NCBI RefSeq assembly: GCF_009930875.1
Contig: NZ_CP025249.1
Coordinates: 1,860,001 to 1,924,000 of the forward strand
DNA length: 64,000 nucleotides
Source: Actinomyces sp. 432
Lineage (GTDB): Bacteria > Actinomycetota > Actinomycetes > Actinomycetales > Actinomycetaceae
Direction of reading: 5' to 3'
The translations under genes and the position numbers were made by a program. The notes beneath the pieces are model-generated. The model saw only the letters and a list, made by a program, of their open reading frames with translations. It did no database searches and was not told the origin of the DNA. How positions within the stretch are numbered: the first letter of the stretch is position 1; every line of letters starts with the position of its first letter. Positions 27,397-35,886 of the stretch are shown piece by piece.

Positions 27397-29147
27397 GCGG
27401 TGAGGAGGACGCCGATCGGTACCGGCGCCCCCACTATCAGCCGAATATCCCAGCCGTCATTGACGTCCCGGAGGGACCCCTGGGAGAGCTGCTGTGCACC
27501 GCGGCCGAGTTCTACGGGGACCGGGTCGCACTGGACTTCATGGGGGCGACCCTGACCTACCGTGAGCTGCTGGAGGCCTCCGAGCGCGCCGCGGGCCTGC
27601 TGCGGCGGGCGGGCGTCCGGGCCGGGGACCGGGTTGCTCTGCTCATGCCGAACTGTCCGCAGCACGTGGTGGCGATCTACGGGGCGCTGCGCCTAGGGGC
27701 GATCGTCGCCGAGCACAACCCGCTCGCCCCCGCGCAGGAGATCCGCGCCCAGCTCGCCCACCACGGCGCGCGGGTGGTGATCGCCTGGGAGAAGGGCGTT
27801 GAGCTGGTGCTGAATCCGGCGTCGAGAGCCGGCGGCACGGATGAGGAGGCCGACCCGCTGGACGGGCGCACGGTGTTCAGCGTGGACCTATCCTCCGCCA
27901 TGCCGGCCCGGTTGCGCGCCGCCCTGCGCCTGCCCGTGGCCAAGGCGCGTCGCACCCGCGCCTCCATGCGGGCCGAATCGCTACCCGCGGGCGTGCGCTC
28001 CTGGGACCGGGAGGTGGCGCGAGCCGAGCGGCTGGAGGCCTCCTGGCCGCATCCGGGCGGGGATGACCTGGCGGTGCTGCTGCACACGGGCGGCACCACC
28101 GGCATGCCCAAGGCGGCCATGCTCACGCACAAGAATCTGCGTACCAACGCGAACCAGGCGATCGCCTGGGTGCCGATGCTGCATGAGGGCGGGGAGACCT
28201 TCCTGGCGCTGTTGCCCTTCTTCCACGCCTTCGGGCTGACCTTCAACGTGTTCTGCGCGGTGCAGAAGGCGGCCACGCAGGTGATGCTGCCGAAGTTCTC
28301 GGTCAGCCAGGTGCTGGAGGCCCACCAGCGCCGCCCCTTCACGTTCTTCGTGGGGGTACCGGTGATGTTCGAACGGATTCTGCGCGGCGCCCAGAGGAAG
28401 GGCGTGTCCCTGAAGACCCTGCGCTACGGCGTGTGCGGGGCGGCCCCGATGCCACCGGCCGTGGGCGCGGAGTGGGAGGCCGCCACCGGCGGCTACTTCG
28501 TGGAGGGCTACGGCATGACCGAGACCAGTCCGATCGTCTCGGGCACGCCCATGGGGCCCAGCCGCCGCCTGGGGGCGCTGGGCCTGCCCTTCGCCTCCAC
28601 TGACGTGCGGGTGGTTGACCCGGACGCCCCGGACCCCGAGCGGGAGGTGCCCGACGGCGAGCCGGGCGAACTGCTGGTGCGCGGGCCGCAGGTCTTCGCC
28701 GGCTACTGGGACGACCCGGAGGCGACGGCGGCCGCCATGCTGCCCGGCGGCTGGCTGCGCACCGGGGACATGGTGCGCCGGGAGGACTCCTTCTTGTGGA
28801 TGGCCGACCGACGGCGCGAGCTGATCCTCACCGGCGGCTTCAACGTCTACCCCTCCCAGGTGGAGGCGGCGATCCTCACCATGGCGGGCGTGGCGGACGT
28901 CGCCGTCGTCGGGCTGCCGGGCGGGGCGAATGGGGAGCTGGTGTGCGCCGCGGTCGTCCTGGAGCTGGGTACGCCGGAGCACGCGATCACCCTGGAGGCG
29001 GTACGCGCACACGCCGAGCGGGTGCTCCCCCACTACGCCCTGCCGCGTCACCTGGAGATCATCGAGGAGATGCCCCGCTCCCAGATCGGCAAGATCCTGC
29101 GCCGCGTGGTGCGCGAGCAGGTCATCGGCCGCGCCAGCGCCGCCTGA
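27393..29147 (+). CDS. long-chain fatty acid--CoA ligase (AMP-binding enzyme), second of a tandem pair
   Basis: 584 residues, GTG start overlapping the previous stop (GTGA). It is clearly a paralogue of the upstream ligase: both share YRRPHYQPNIPAVI-like starts, DRVALDFMG, NCPQHVV, RLGAIVAEHNPLAP, PFFHAFGL and SQIGK. Its own motifs are LLHTGGTTGMPKAAM, EGYGMTETSPIVSG, GWLRTGDMVRREDSFLWMADRRRELILTGGFN and RSQIGKILRRVV. Compared with the first copy it has a shorter C terminus. The pair may differ in chain-length preference or activate successive substrates; that is inference. Confidence 0.9.
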   Translation: MSGEEDADRYRRPHYQPNIPAVIDVPEGPLGELLCTAAEFYGDRVALDFMGATLTYRELLEASERAAGLLRRAGVRAGDRVALLMPNCPQHVVAIYGALRLGAIVAEHNPLAPAQEIRAQLAHHGARVVIAWEKGVELVLNPASRAGGTDEEADPLDGRTVFSVDLSSAMPARLRAALRLPVAKARRTRASMRAESLPAGVRSWDREVARAERLEASWPHPGGDDLAVLLHTGGTTGMPKAAMLTHKNLRTNANQAIAWVPMLHEGGETFLALLPFFHAFGLTFNVFCAVQKAATQVMLPKFSVSQVLEAHQRRPFTFFVGVPVMFERILRGAQRKGVSLKTLRYGVCGAAPMPPAVGAEWEAATGGYFVEGYGMTETSPIVSGTPMGPSRRLGALGLPFASTDVRVVDPDAPDPEREVPDGEPGELLVRGPQVFAGYWDDPEATAAAMLPGGWLRTGDMVRREDSFLWMADRRRELILTGGFNVYPSQVEAAILTMAGVADVAVVGLPGGANGELVCAAVVLELGTPEHAITLEAVRAHAERVLPHYALPRHLEIIEEMPRSQIGKILRRVVREQVIGRASAA

Positions 29148-29186
29148 GCGCGGCGTGCGGGGCCGACAGCGCCCGAGTCGGCGAGT

Positions 29187-30083
29187 TCATAGCAGCCCGG
29201 CGGCGGCGAGGCTGTCACGCAGGGCGGCGACCTCGGCGGCGGTGGCGCGCACCAGGGGCAGGCGCACGGTGGCGCTGGGGATACGGCCCTGCAGGGCCAG
29301 CGCCTCCTTGGCCATCACCGCGCCCTGACCGCCGCCCATAATGGCCCGCACCACCGGACGCATGCGCTGGGCGACGGCGCGGGCACCGGGCAGGTCGCCG
29401 GCGTCGACCTCGCGGATCATCTCCCGCCAGGAGTGGGCGTCGGCGTGGGCGACCACGGAGACGACGCCGCTGGCGCCGTGGGTGAGCCAGGCGAAGTTCA
29501 GCCCGTCGTCGCCGGAGTAGTACTCCAGGCCGGTGGCTTCCATGCGCTCGAAGCCCTGCTCGACGTCGCCGGTGGCGTCCTTGACCGCCAGCACCCGCTC
29601 GTGCGCGGCCAGGCGGGCAAGGGTGTCGTCGGTGATCTTCACGCCGGTACGACCGGGGATGTCGTAGACCATGACCGGCAGGTCGGTGGCCTCAACCACC
29701 GCCATGATGTGCTGGTAGACGCCCTCCTGGCTGGGGCGGTTGTAGTAGGGGGCGTTGATGAGCAGGCCCTGAGCGCCGGCCTCCTGGGAGCCCACCCCGA
29801 TGCGTACCGCATGCGCGGTGTCGTTGGAGCCGGCCCCGGCCACGAGCATGGCCCGCCCGGCGAGTGCGTCCTTCACCTCACGCAGCAGGGTCTGCTTCTC
29901 CGGCAGGTGGGTGGTGGGGGCCTCGCCCGTGGTGCCGGCCAGCAGGATCATGTCGGCGCCGTCGTCGACCAGGGAGACGGCCAGCTTCTGGGCGGCCTCG
30001 ACGTCGATCTCCCCCTCCGGGGTGAAGGGGGTGACCATGGCTACGCCGACGGAGCCGAAGGAGCGGCTGGGGAGAGTGCTCAT
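29187..30083 (-). CDS. dapA: 4-hydroxy-tetrahydrodipicolinate synthase DapA
   Basis: 298 residues. DapA condenses pyruvate with aspartate semialdehyde in lysine/diaminopimelate synthesis. GTTGEAPTTHLPEK is the family signature, YNRPSQEGVYQH and VYDIPGRTGVKI supply the catalytic tyrosine region, and AVKDATGDVEQ holds the Schiff-base lysine. EYYSGDDGLNFAWLTHGASGVVSV is also typical. The frame is open to 30290, but the ATG at 30081-30083 gives the canonical MSTLPSRSFGSVGVAMVTPF start. dapB is nearby (31002) but separated by a plus-strand GNAT gene. Confidence 0.95.
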   Translation of the reverse strand: MSTLPSRSFGSVGVAMVTPFTPEGEIDVEAAQKLAVSLVDDGADMILLAGTTGEAPTTHLPEKQTLLREVKDALAGRAMLVAGAGSNDTAHAVRIGVGSQEAGAQGLLINAPYYNRPSQEGVYQHIMAVVEATDLPVMVYDIPGRTGVKITDDTLARLAAHERVLAVKDATGDVEQGFERMEATGLEYYSGDDGLNFAWLTHGASGVVSVVAHADAHSWREMIREVDAGDLPGARAVAQRMRPVVRAIMGGGQGAVMAKEALALQGRIPSATVRLPLVRATAAEVAALRDSLAAAGLL

Positions 30084-30229
30084 AGTGAGCAGCGTAACGG
30101 CATTGCCGCACGCATGTGGCGGGCGATCACAGGGTGGGCACGCCATTTGCGGGCAGCGGCCGATTGAGGACGTCCGGACCCGGGCGAGGCACGCACGGTG
30201 AAGTCGTGGGGACGCATAGGCTCGGTCGC

Positions 30230-30904
30230 ATGAACGACTTCCTCCGCCACAGCGACGATGCCCACGGTACGCCGCCCGCTTCGCAGACACCCACCCCCGG
30301 GGACTTCGTGCGTGAGGCCACCGCCGCGGACCTGGACGCGATCGGGCGGGTGCACGCCGCCGCCATGCTGGCCTCCCTGCGCGCCGCCCACGTCGCCGCT
30401 CATGAGGTGCCGCTGCCGGCGGGAGTGGAGGCGATGGTGGCGGCGCCGGTAATCGCGGCCGGCTGGGAGCAGGCCGTGGTTAGCCCGCCGTCACCAGCGC
30501 ACCGCGTGCTCGTGGCCGTGGGTGAGGGCGGCGAGGTCGTGGGCCTCATCGGCGTTGCCCCCTCCCCCGACGGCGCGGCTACGACGAATGCCGCGGGCGA
30601 GACGAGCCAAGCCGACGACGATGCGGCGGCAGACGCGGACGCCGCGAGCGGGCGGGGCATGGAGATCACCGCGCTCGGTGTGGCCCCGGAGCGGCAGCGC
30701 CGCGGGCACGGTTCCCGGCTGTTGGCCGCCGCCTCGGAGCAGGCGCGTGCCCAGGGGGCCGACGTGCTGCTGGTGTGGGCGGTGCGCGGGGATGAGTCCC
30801 TGGCCGGGTTCCTGCGCGGCGCCGGCCTGAAGCGCACCGAGTCGTTCCGTCGGCTGCCGGTCGGGCAGGGCGTCATCGAGGACTGCTGGGCGGCCGTGCT
30901 GTAA
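30230..30904 (+). CDS. GNAT family N-acetyltransferase
   Basis: 224 residues. The acetyl-CoA pyrophosphate-binding motif ITALGVAPERQRRGHGSRLLAAA is clear (R-R-G-H-G), followed by LLVWAVRGDESLAGFLRGAGLKR, the usual strand-helix end of the fold. The N-terminal part matches REATAADLDAIGRVHAAAM of many actinobacterial acetyltransferases. An Ala/Asp-rich insert of about 25 residues sits between strands 3 and 4. The substrate cannot be told. The ATG at 30230-30232 is the first good start; it lies divergent from dapA. Confidence 0.85.
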   Translation: MNDFLRHSDDAHGTPPASQTPTPGDFVREATAADLDAIGRVHAAAMLASLRAAHVAAHEVPLPAGVEAMVAAPVIAAGWEQAVVSPPSPAHRVLVAVGEGGEVVGLIGVAPSPDGAATTNAAGETSQADDDAAADADAASGRGMEITALGVAPERQRRGHGSRLLAAASEQARAQGADVLLVWAVRGDESLAGFLRGAGLKRTESFRRLPVGQGVIEDCWAAVL

Positions 30905-31001
30905 CCGCGTCGGACGACCGGGCCAACCCGGCACGCGTCGTCGTTGGTGCGCGCAATTGCCCCGAGTCGACGCGTGGCCGCCCGGGCAGGCCCGGGCGTC
31001 G

Positions 31002-31754
31002 TCAGAGGTCCAGCAGCTGGTCCAGGCCGATGGTCAGGCCCTCGCGTGCGCCCACCTCGCGCACGGCGAGCACCACGCCCGGCATGAAGCTGGCGCGGTC
31101 GAAGGAGTCGGTGCGGATGGTCAGCTGCTCGCCGGGGTTGCCAAGCACGACCTCCTCGTGGGCGGTGAGTCCGCGCAGGCGCACGGCGTGTACGTGCACG
31201 CCGTCGACCACTGCGCCGCGGGCGCCGTCCGGGTCGGTTTCGGTGGCGTCGGGAACCGGCCCCCGTCCCGCCTCGGCGCGGGCGGCGGCGATACCGCGGG
31301 CGGTGGCGATGGCGGTGCCGGAGGGAGCGTCGACCTTGTTGGGGTGGTGCAGTTCGATGACCTCGGCGGACTCGAAGTAGCGGGCGGCCTTCGCGGCGAA
31401 GGACATGGTCAGCACCGCCGACAGGGCGAAGTTCGGGGCGATGATGACGCTGCGGCCGGCCGCCTCCGGGCGGGCCAGGTGCTCGCGCACGCGCCCGTAG
31501 GCCTCGTCCGTCCAGCCGGTGGTGCCCACCACCACGTCCACGCCGGCGTCGATGAGGGCGTGGACGTTGTCCTCAGTGACGGCCGGATGGGTGAAGTCGA
31601 CGGCCACCTGGGCGCCGGCCAGGTTCGCGGCGGTGAGCTCATCGCCGATGTCGAGGCGGGCGACGAGCGCGAGCCCGTCGGCGTCCTCGACGGCCTGGCA
31701 GACGGTGGACCCCATGCGCCCCGCGGCGCCGACTACGGCAACAGCAATACTCAT
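31002..31754 (-). CDS. dapB: 4-hydroxy-tetrahydrodipicolinate reductase DapB
   Basis: 250 residues. DapB reduces the DapA product with NAD(P)H in the lysine/DAP pathway. The N-terminal GAAGRMGSTVC dinucleotide motif is followed by VDFTHPAV and VVGTTGW. The active-site signature ELHHPNKVDAPSGTA carries the catalytic His-His and Lys. The protein ends with FMPGVVLAVREV and GLDQLLDL, typical of the actinobacterial form. Length is normal. Confidence 0.96.
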   Translation of the reverse strand: MSIAVAVVGAAGRMGSTVCQAVEDADGLALVARLDIGDELTAANLAGAQVAVDFTHPAVTEDNVHALIDAGVDVVVGTTGWTDEAYGRVREHLARPEAAGRSVIIAPNFALSAVLTMSFAAKAARYFESAEVIELHHPNKVDAPSGTAIATARGIAAARAEAGRGPVPDATETDPDGARGAVVDGVHVHAVRLRGLTAHEEVVLGNPGEQLTIRTDSFDRASFMPGVVLAVREVGAREGLTIGLDQLLDL

Positions 31755-31794
31755 GCGGGCACCCTAGCAGCCTGTCGCCGCGAGGCGGCCACAT

Positions 31795-32556
31795 CTAGAA
31801 GTCGCCTCTGGTCAGTCTGCGGTGTCCCCACAGGAACAGGGGCAGACACCAGGCCACGGCCAGCAGCATCGTGGCCACTGGCTGCTCCAGCCACGAGGAG
31901 GCAGGCAACGCGGCTACACCCTGCAGCCTGGCAATGACCGCGTTGGGCATTACCACGTGCACCCAGTCGGGAAGCAGGACCGTCCAGGAACCCAGCGTTA
32001 GCAGTGCCGGAACCAGCATGGCCAGTATCTGGGCCGCCCCCACACCCAGTGCCAGAGTCATAACAGCAGTAGCTACCGAGCGCGTCCCCATCGCCACCAG
32101 GGCACCTGCAGCCGCGACTAAGGCCAGCACCAGCGCCGCGCGAACCACGGTTTCCAGACAAGCAGCCAGGTCGAACGGAACACCGCGGTAGTCCACGTAG
32201 GGCCTGGTCGTCAGAACGAGCCCCAGCATGAGCGCCAGCGCGGGAAGGGCCGTAACCACCGCGGCGCTGACCAGCTGCGCCCAGAACAGCCTGGAACGCC
32301 TGCCTACCGCCACCACTGTGGACATAATGGCACCGGAGGAGTACTCAGCACCAGCGGTCACCGCACCCGCCAGTCCGGCTGGCAGTGACGCGGCCTGAAC
32401 CCCAGGGACTCCGACCACGGCGGAGAAGAAGACGACAAGGCAGAGCTCGAGGGCGATCAGGACCTGCACCGAACGCGTCCTCGCCGCCTTGCCGAACTCG
32501 CTGACCAGGACCCGGCGCCAGGTCACCTCCTGCTGTGCAGCGCGATCACCGGTCAT
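31795..32556 (-). CDS. ABC-2 type transporter permease
   Basis: 253 residues with about six hydrophobic segments, for example VLIALELCLVVFFSAVVGV, LVSAAVVTALPALALMLGLVL and ALVLALVAAAGALVAMG. The N terminus WRRVLVSEFGKAARTRSV is the cytoplasmic start typical of ABC-2 permeases that work with a separate ATPase. Its ATG overlaps the stop of the upstream ATPase gene by four bases. Systems of this type export lipids or peptides or give immunity to antimicrobial peptides; no peptide or modification gene is adjacent, so the substrate is unknown. Confidence 0.8.
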   Translation of the reverse strand: MTGDRAAQQEVTWRRVLVSEFGKAARTRSVQVLIALELCLVVFFSAVVGVPGVQAASLPAGLAGAVTAGAEYSSGAIMSTVVAVGRRSRLFWAQLVSAAVVTALPALALMLGLVLTTRPYVDYRGVPFDLAACLETVVRAALVLALVAAAGALVAMGTRSVATAVMTLALGVGAAQILAMLVPALLTLGSWTVLLPDWVHVVMPNAVIARLQGVAALPASSWLEQPVATMLLAVAWCLPLFLWGHRRLTRGDF

Positions 32557-33449
32557 GGTTCCTGCTCTCCTTCCAGCACGTGAAAGAACCAGCCCTCAAG
32601 GGATCGTTTCGCTTCGCGCATCTCAGTGAAGAGGACCCCCTCGTCGAAGAAGGCCCTCTGCACCTCCTCGATACCCGCGTCTATGAGTACCCCACCCTCG
32701 CTGTCACCTGGTCGTTCCGCGGCTTCCACCTGCCAGTTCCGCGAGTGTGCCAGGGCGACAACCTGGGCGGGATCATCGGCGCGAACGATGACTCCGCCGG
32801 GGCGCCGCACCTGGTCAACGGGAGCCTGGGCCAGCACCCTGCCCTCCTTGAGAACGACGACGCGATCCGCAATGTCCTCGACCTCTCCGAGCAGGTGGGA
32901 GGAGACCAGTACAGCCCTGCCCTCATCGGCCAGCCTTCGCAGCAGGGAGCGCAGCCACCGAACCCCCTCAGGGTCAAGACCGTTGAAGGGCTCGTCCAGG
33001 ACCACGTTCTGCGGCTGGCCCAGCATCGCCGCCGCCAACGACAGGCGCTGGCGCATCCCCAGAGAAAAAGTCCTGACCTTGCGGTCCCCTACCGCCGCTA
33101 TGCCTGTCTCTTCCAGGCACTGGCGCACGCGGACCTCCGGAATGCCGCTGGTGCGGGCAATACCCATGAGGCACTGGAACCCTGTTCGGGAGCCCACCCA
33201 GTGGTCTGCTCCCAGAACCAGCCCCAGGCGTCCCAGCGGGTATGGCGACCTCCCCGGTGCGGCGCCGTCAACCCGGACCTCGCCTCCATCAGGACGCACA
33301 AGCCCGCCGATCGCCTTCAGCGCCGTCGTCTTGCCAGCACCGTTCGCGCCGACTAGGCACGCGACGAGTCCGTTAGGCACCTCAAAAGAGGCAGAAGACA
33401 GCCCACGTACACCGCCGTAATCCTTACTCACCTCACTCAGCGAGATCAT
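32553..33449 (-). CDS. ABC transporter ATP-binding protein
   Basis: 298 residues. Walker A GANGAGKTTALKAIGG (about residues 33-48), the ABC signature SLGMRQRLSLAAAML, Walker B NVVLDEPFNGLDPEG and the switch VLVSSHLLGEVE are all intact. The C-terminal 80 residues form the variable domain found in CcmA-type exporters. It is translationally coupled to the permease gene downstream (4-bp overlap), forming a two-gene export module. Confidence 0.92.
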   Translation of the reverse strand: MISLSEVSKDYGGVRGLSSASFEVPNGLVACLVGANGAGKTTALKAIGGLVRPDGGEVRVDGAAPGRSPYPLGRLGLVLGADHWVGSRTGFQCLMGIARTSGIPEVRVRQCLEETGIAAVGDRKVRTFSLGMRQRLSLAAAMLGQPQNVVLDEPFNGLDPEGVRWLRSLLRRLADEGRAVLVSSHLLGEVEDIADRVVVLKEGRVLAQAPVDQVRRPGGVIVRADDPAQVVALAHSRNWQVEAAERPGDSEGGVLIDAGIEEVQRAFFDEGVLFTEMREAKRSLEGWFFHVLEGEQEP

Positions 33450-33608
33450 TGCGCGCCCTCACCTCCTCGTGGCATCGACGGCTGAGCCATCAACACAAGC
33501 ACACCCTCGTAAGTTTACCACCCGCGAGCTCATAAACGGCATCAGCGCTCCTCAACGTAGAATCGCGATGTGTGGCACAGATAACCGGCGACCGGCTTTG
33601 CCGACACC

Positions 33609-33707
33609 CTGGGCGTCCACAAAGTCCTGCAACCCGGCCTGAAGCAACCGACGGAACACATCATCCTGAGCCAGGTCAGGGTCGGCCAGCACTTCCGCGA
33701 TCAGCAT
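33609..33707 (-). pseudogene. remnant of an IS256-type transposase N terminus
   Basis: The minus strand reads MLIAEVLADPDLAQDDVFRRLL and continues QAGLQDFVDAQ, resembling the N terminus of actinobacterial IS256/mutator transposases. Similarity ends there: no catalytic DDE region, no terminal inverted repeats and no sensible continuation are visible. About 430 bases around it (33450-33883) otherwise lack a gene. It is best read as a decayed insertion-sequence scrap; the match is from memory of the family and short. Confidence 0.4.
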
Positions 33708-33883
33708 GGACACGGCAGACTTGCTTGTTGGGCATCCTGGGTGAACCTTCCTAGTGAGTCTTGGTCGAGAATCTGGGCTCCCACGATGCCCCCTACCAGA
33801 GGGAACCCCTCGCGGGAATTGCCACCACACTGCGAGACCTACCCTTAGCGTTTGTGCCACCCCTCATATTCAAGGAAGCCTCC

Positions 33884-34276
33884 ATGTCGCAGCTCGGCCA
33901 TGACTCGTCATCCAGCGCATTCCAGGATCGGTCGCGCACGGGTCGGCAGATCGCACGCAGGCCGAGCGCCGTGTCATCGCTGTCTTTCGCCGCCGTCGCC
34001 GCCGTGTGTGCAGTTCTCATCCACCTGAACTGGGAGACCCCGCAGCGAGCACTCGCGATCGCCGTCGCAGTCTCCGCGACATGCACGGTACTGGCAGCCG
34101 TCACGGACCTTCGGATGCTGCGGATAATCGCCGCCGTGGCGCTCGGGGTCATGGCCACGATTGCCCTCACTCATCCCGCGGGTGCGTTAGGAGCGTGGGT
34201 CATCGGCGCGGTCCTCTGCTTCGTATTCGCCGTGCTTCGGCCCCATCGGTTTCGGATGAGGCAGCCGCAAGGTTAA
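33884..34276 (+). CDS. small hypothetical membrane protein
   Basis: 130 residues, family not recognised. A polar basic N terminus (residues 1-30) precedes four hydrophobic stretches: SLSFAAVAAVCAVLIHL, ALAIAVAVSATCTVLAAV, MLRIIAAVALGVMATIAL and GAWVIGAVLCFVFAVL. The C terminus is basic. I chose the ATG at 33884 because AAGGAAG precedes it; an open frame continues upstream but includes unlikely sequence. It lies next to the transposase remnant, convergent with the M16 peptidase gene. Confidence 0.6.
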   Translation: MSQLGHDSSSSAFQDRSRTGRQIARRPSAVSSLSFAAVAAVCAVLIHLNWETPQRALAIAVAVSATCTVLAAVTDLRMLRIIAAVALGVMATIALTHPAGALGAWVIGAVLCFVFAVLRPHRFRMRQPQG

Positions 34277-34345
34277 AACCAGATGCTCGCCGTATCCTCA
34301 CTCGCCGCGATCACGGTTGAGGTGAGGGCGTCGGCTGAATCTGTT

Positions 34346-35707
34346 TCAGGCACCCGGTCCGACCACTACGCGGCAGCGCTCCTGGGCGGCGAGCTGGGCG
34401 GCCAGTGCGCGCACGTCGTCGGCCGTGACCGCGTCCAGGCGCCGCAGGTTCTCCTCCATGGAGCGCAGGCGGCCGGTGACGACCTCGGCGCGGCCCAGCC
34501 GCCCCATGCGGGCCAGAGAGTCCTCTCCCCCGAGCACCATGGAGCCACGGATCTGCCCGCGGGCGCGCTCCAGCTCGCGCTCGGTTACGCCGTCGGCGGC
34601 CAGCGACTCGAACTCGCCGGCCATGACGGTCAGCACCTCATCGACGTCGCCCGGGGCGCAGCCGGCGTATAGACCGAAGGCGCCGGCTCCCGCGTAGGGC
34701 GTGTCGAATGCGTAGGTGGAGTACGCCAGGCCGCGCTTCTCGCGGATCTCCTGGAACAGGCGCGAGGACATGCCGCCGCCGAGGATGGTGGTGAGCACAC
34801 TCATGGTCCAGCGGCGCTCGTCCAGCGCCGGAATGCCCTGGCAGGCAAGGTATACGTGGGACTGCTCGGCGTCGCGCTCCAACGTGATGTCGTGAACCGT
34901 CAGCTCTGCCGCGGGTTCCGTTTCGAAGCGGCGCGGGCGCGGGGCGACGACGCCGGTGGTGTCCCAGCCGGCGGCGGCCAGGTCGGCCGCGACCCGCTCG
35001 CAAATCTCGTCGTGGTCTACGGCGCCGGCGGCGGCGACCACGAGCGTGTCGGAGGCGTAGGTGCGCTGGTAGTGCTCCCAGACGGCGTCGCGGGGCACCG
35101 CCGACACGGTCGCGTAGGTGCCGCCGATGGGGCGCCCCAGCGGGGTGTCATCACCGAAGGTGGCGCGAGCGAAGGCCTCCTGGGCGATCTCGGCGGGGTC
35201 GTCGGCGGCGTCGGCCAGCTCAGAGACGATCACACCCCGCTCGGTCTCCACCTCTCCCGGGTCCAGGCGAGAGGAGGTGACCATGTCGGCGAGCACGTCC
35301 AGGGCGGTCAGGTCGTCCGGTCCCAGGACGCGGGCGTAGTAGGAGGTGTGCTCCTTGGCGGTGGCGGCGTTGGACTCGCCGCCGATCATGTCGAAGGCCT
35401 CGGCGATGTCGTGGGCGCTGCGCGTTGCGGTGCCCTTGAACAGCAGGTGCTCCAGGAAGTGGGTGGATCCCTCCTGACCGGTGCACTCATCGCGGCTGCC
35501 GACGCCGAACCACATGCCCAGCGAGGCCGAGCGCAGCGCCGGAACGTGCTCGGTGATCACGCGCACGCCTCCGGGGAGGATGGAGCGACGGATGGTGGCG
35601 CCGTCGTCGACGAGGCGGAGTTCGGTGCCGGGGGCGCCGGCGGGTGCGCGGTCGAGTGCGGCTTCGCCGAAGCTGGTTTCGGGGCCGGTCGGGGCGGGAG
35701 TGGTCAC
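34346..35707 (-). CDS. M16 family zinc metallopeptidase (PqqL/MPP-beta-like)
   Basis: 453 residues. The inverted zinc motif HFLEH occurs in STHFLEHLLFKGT (about residues 83-87), with the distant Glu region ERGVIVSELADAADDPAEIAQE. The late glycine/tyrosine block KRGLAYSTYAF is also typical. Single-domain-pair M16 peptidases directly downstream of pnp are a common actinobacterial arrangement; they are thought to degrade short peptides. It lies 180 bases after pnp on the same strand, with a 23-bp repeat array and a strong hairpin in between. Confidence 0.9.
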   Translation of the reverse strand: MTTPAPTGPETSFGEAALDRAPAGAPGTELRLVDDGATIRRSILPGGVRVITEHVPALRSASLGMWFGVGSRDECTGQEGSTHFLEHLLFKGTATRSAHDIAEAFDMIGGESNAATAKEHTSYYARVLGPDDLTALDVLADMVTSSRLDPGEVETERGVIVSELADAADDPAEIAQEAFARATFGDDTPLGRPIGGTYATVSAVPRDAVWEHYQRTYASDTLVVAAAGAVDHDEICERVAADLAAAGWDTTGVVAPRPRRFETEPAAELTVHDITLERDAEQSHVYLACQGIPALDERRWTMSVLTTILGGGMSSRLFQEIREKRGLAYSTYAFDTPYAGAGAFGLYAGCAPGDVDEVLTVMAGEFESLAADGVTERELERARGQIRGSMVLGGEDSLARMGRLGRAEVVTGRLRSMEENLRRLDAVTADDVRALAAQLAAQERCRVVVGPGA

Positions 35708-35735
35708 CGCACGAGCCTAAACGACTGGCCTCGAT

Positions 35736-35804
35736 GCGTCATTTCCACCGGTTTCGACGCGTTACGAGTGCCGGTCTCGGCGTGTTACGAGTGCCGGTCT
35801 CGGT
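35736..35804 (-). repeat. 23-bp-period repeat array (three units) downstream of pnp
   Basis: Plus-strand units begin GCGTCA at 35736 (degenerate), GCGTTACGAGTGCCGGTC at 35759 and GTGTTACGAGTGCCGGTC at 35782, exactly 23 bp apart. The same unit, read in the sense of the upstream gene as GAGACCGGCACTYGTAACRC, occurs at 46331 and at 57494. Confidence 0.75.
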
Positions 35805-35811
35805 GAGAGGA

Positions 35812-35860
35812 GAGGGCCGGGCTCCGGTTGATCGTCGTGATCGCGCGGAGCCCGGCCCTC
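35812..35860 (-). terminator. strong hairpin downstream of pnp
   Basis: GAGGGCCGGGCTCCG (35812-35826) pairs perfectly with CGGAGCCCGGCCCTC (35846-35860) around a 19-base loop, 27 bases after the pnp stop. There is no T-tract, as is common for GC-rich actinobacterial terminators. Confidence 0.7.
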
Positions 35861-35886
35861 GGTTGTTACCGGGTCAACCGGATTGG

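Noticed and set aside
33761..33883. Longer N terminus for the small membrane protein
   Set aside because: The upstream part overlaps the transposase-remnant region and lacks a binding site; the ATG at 33884 has one.
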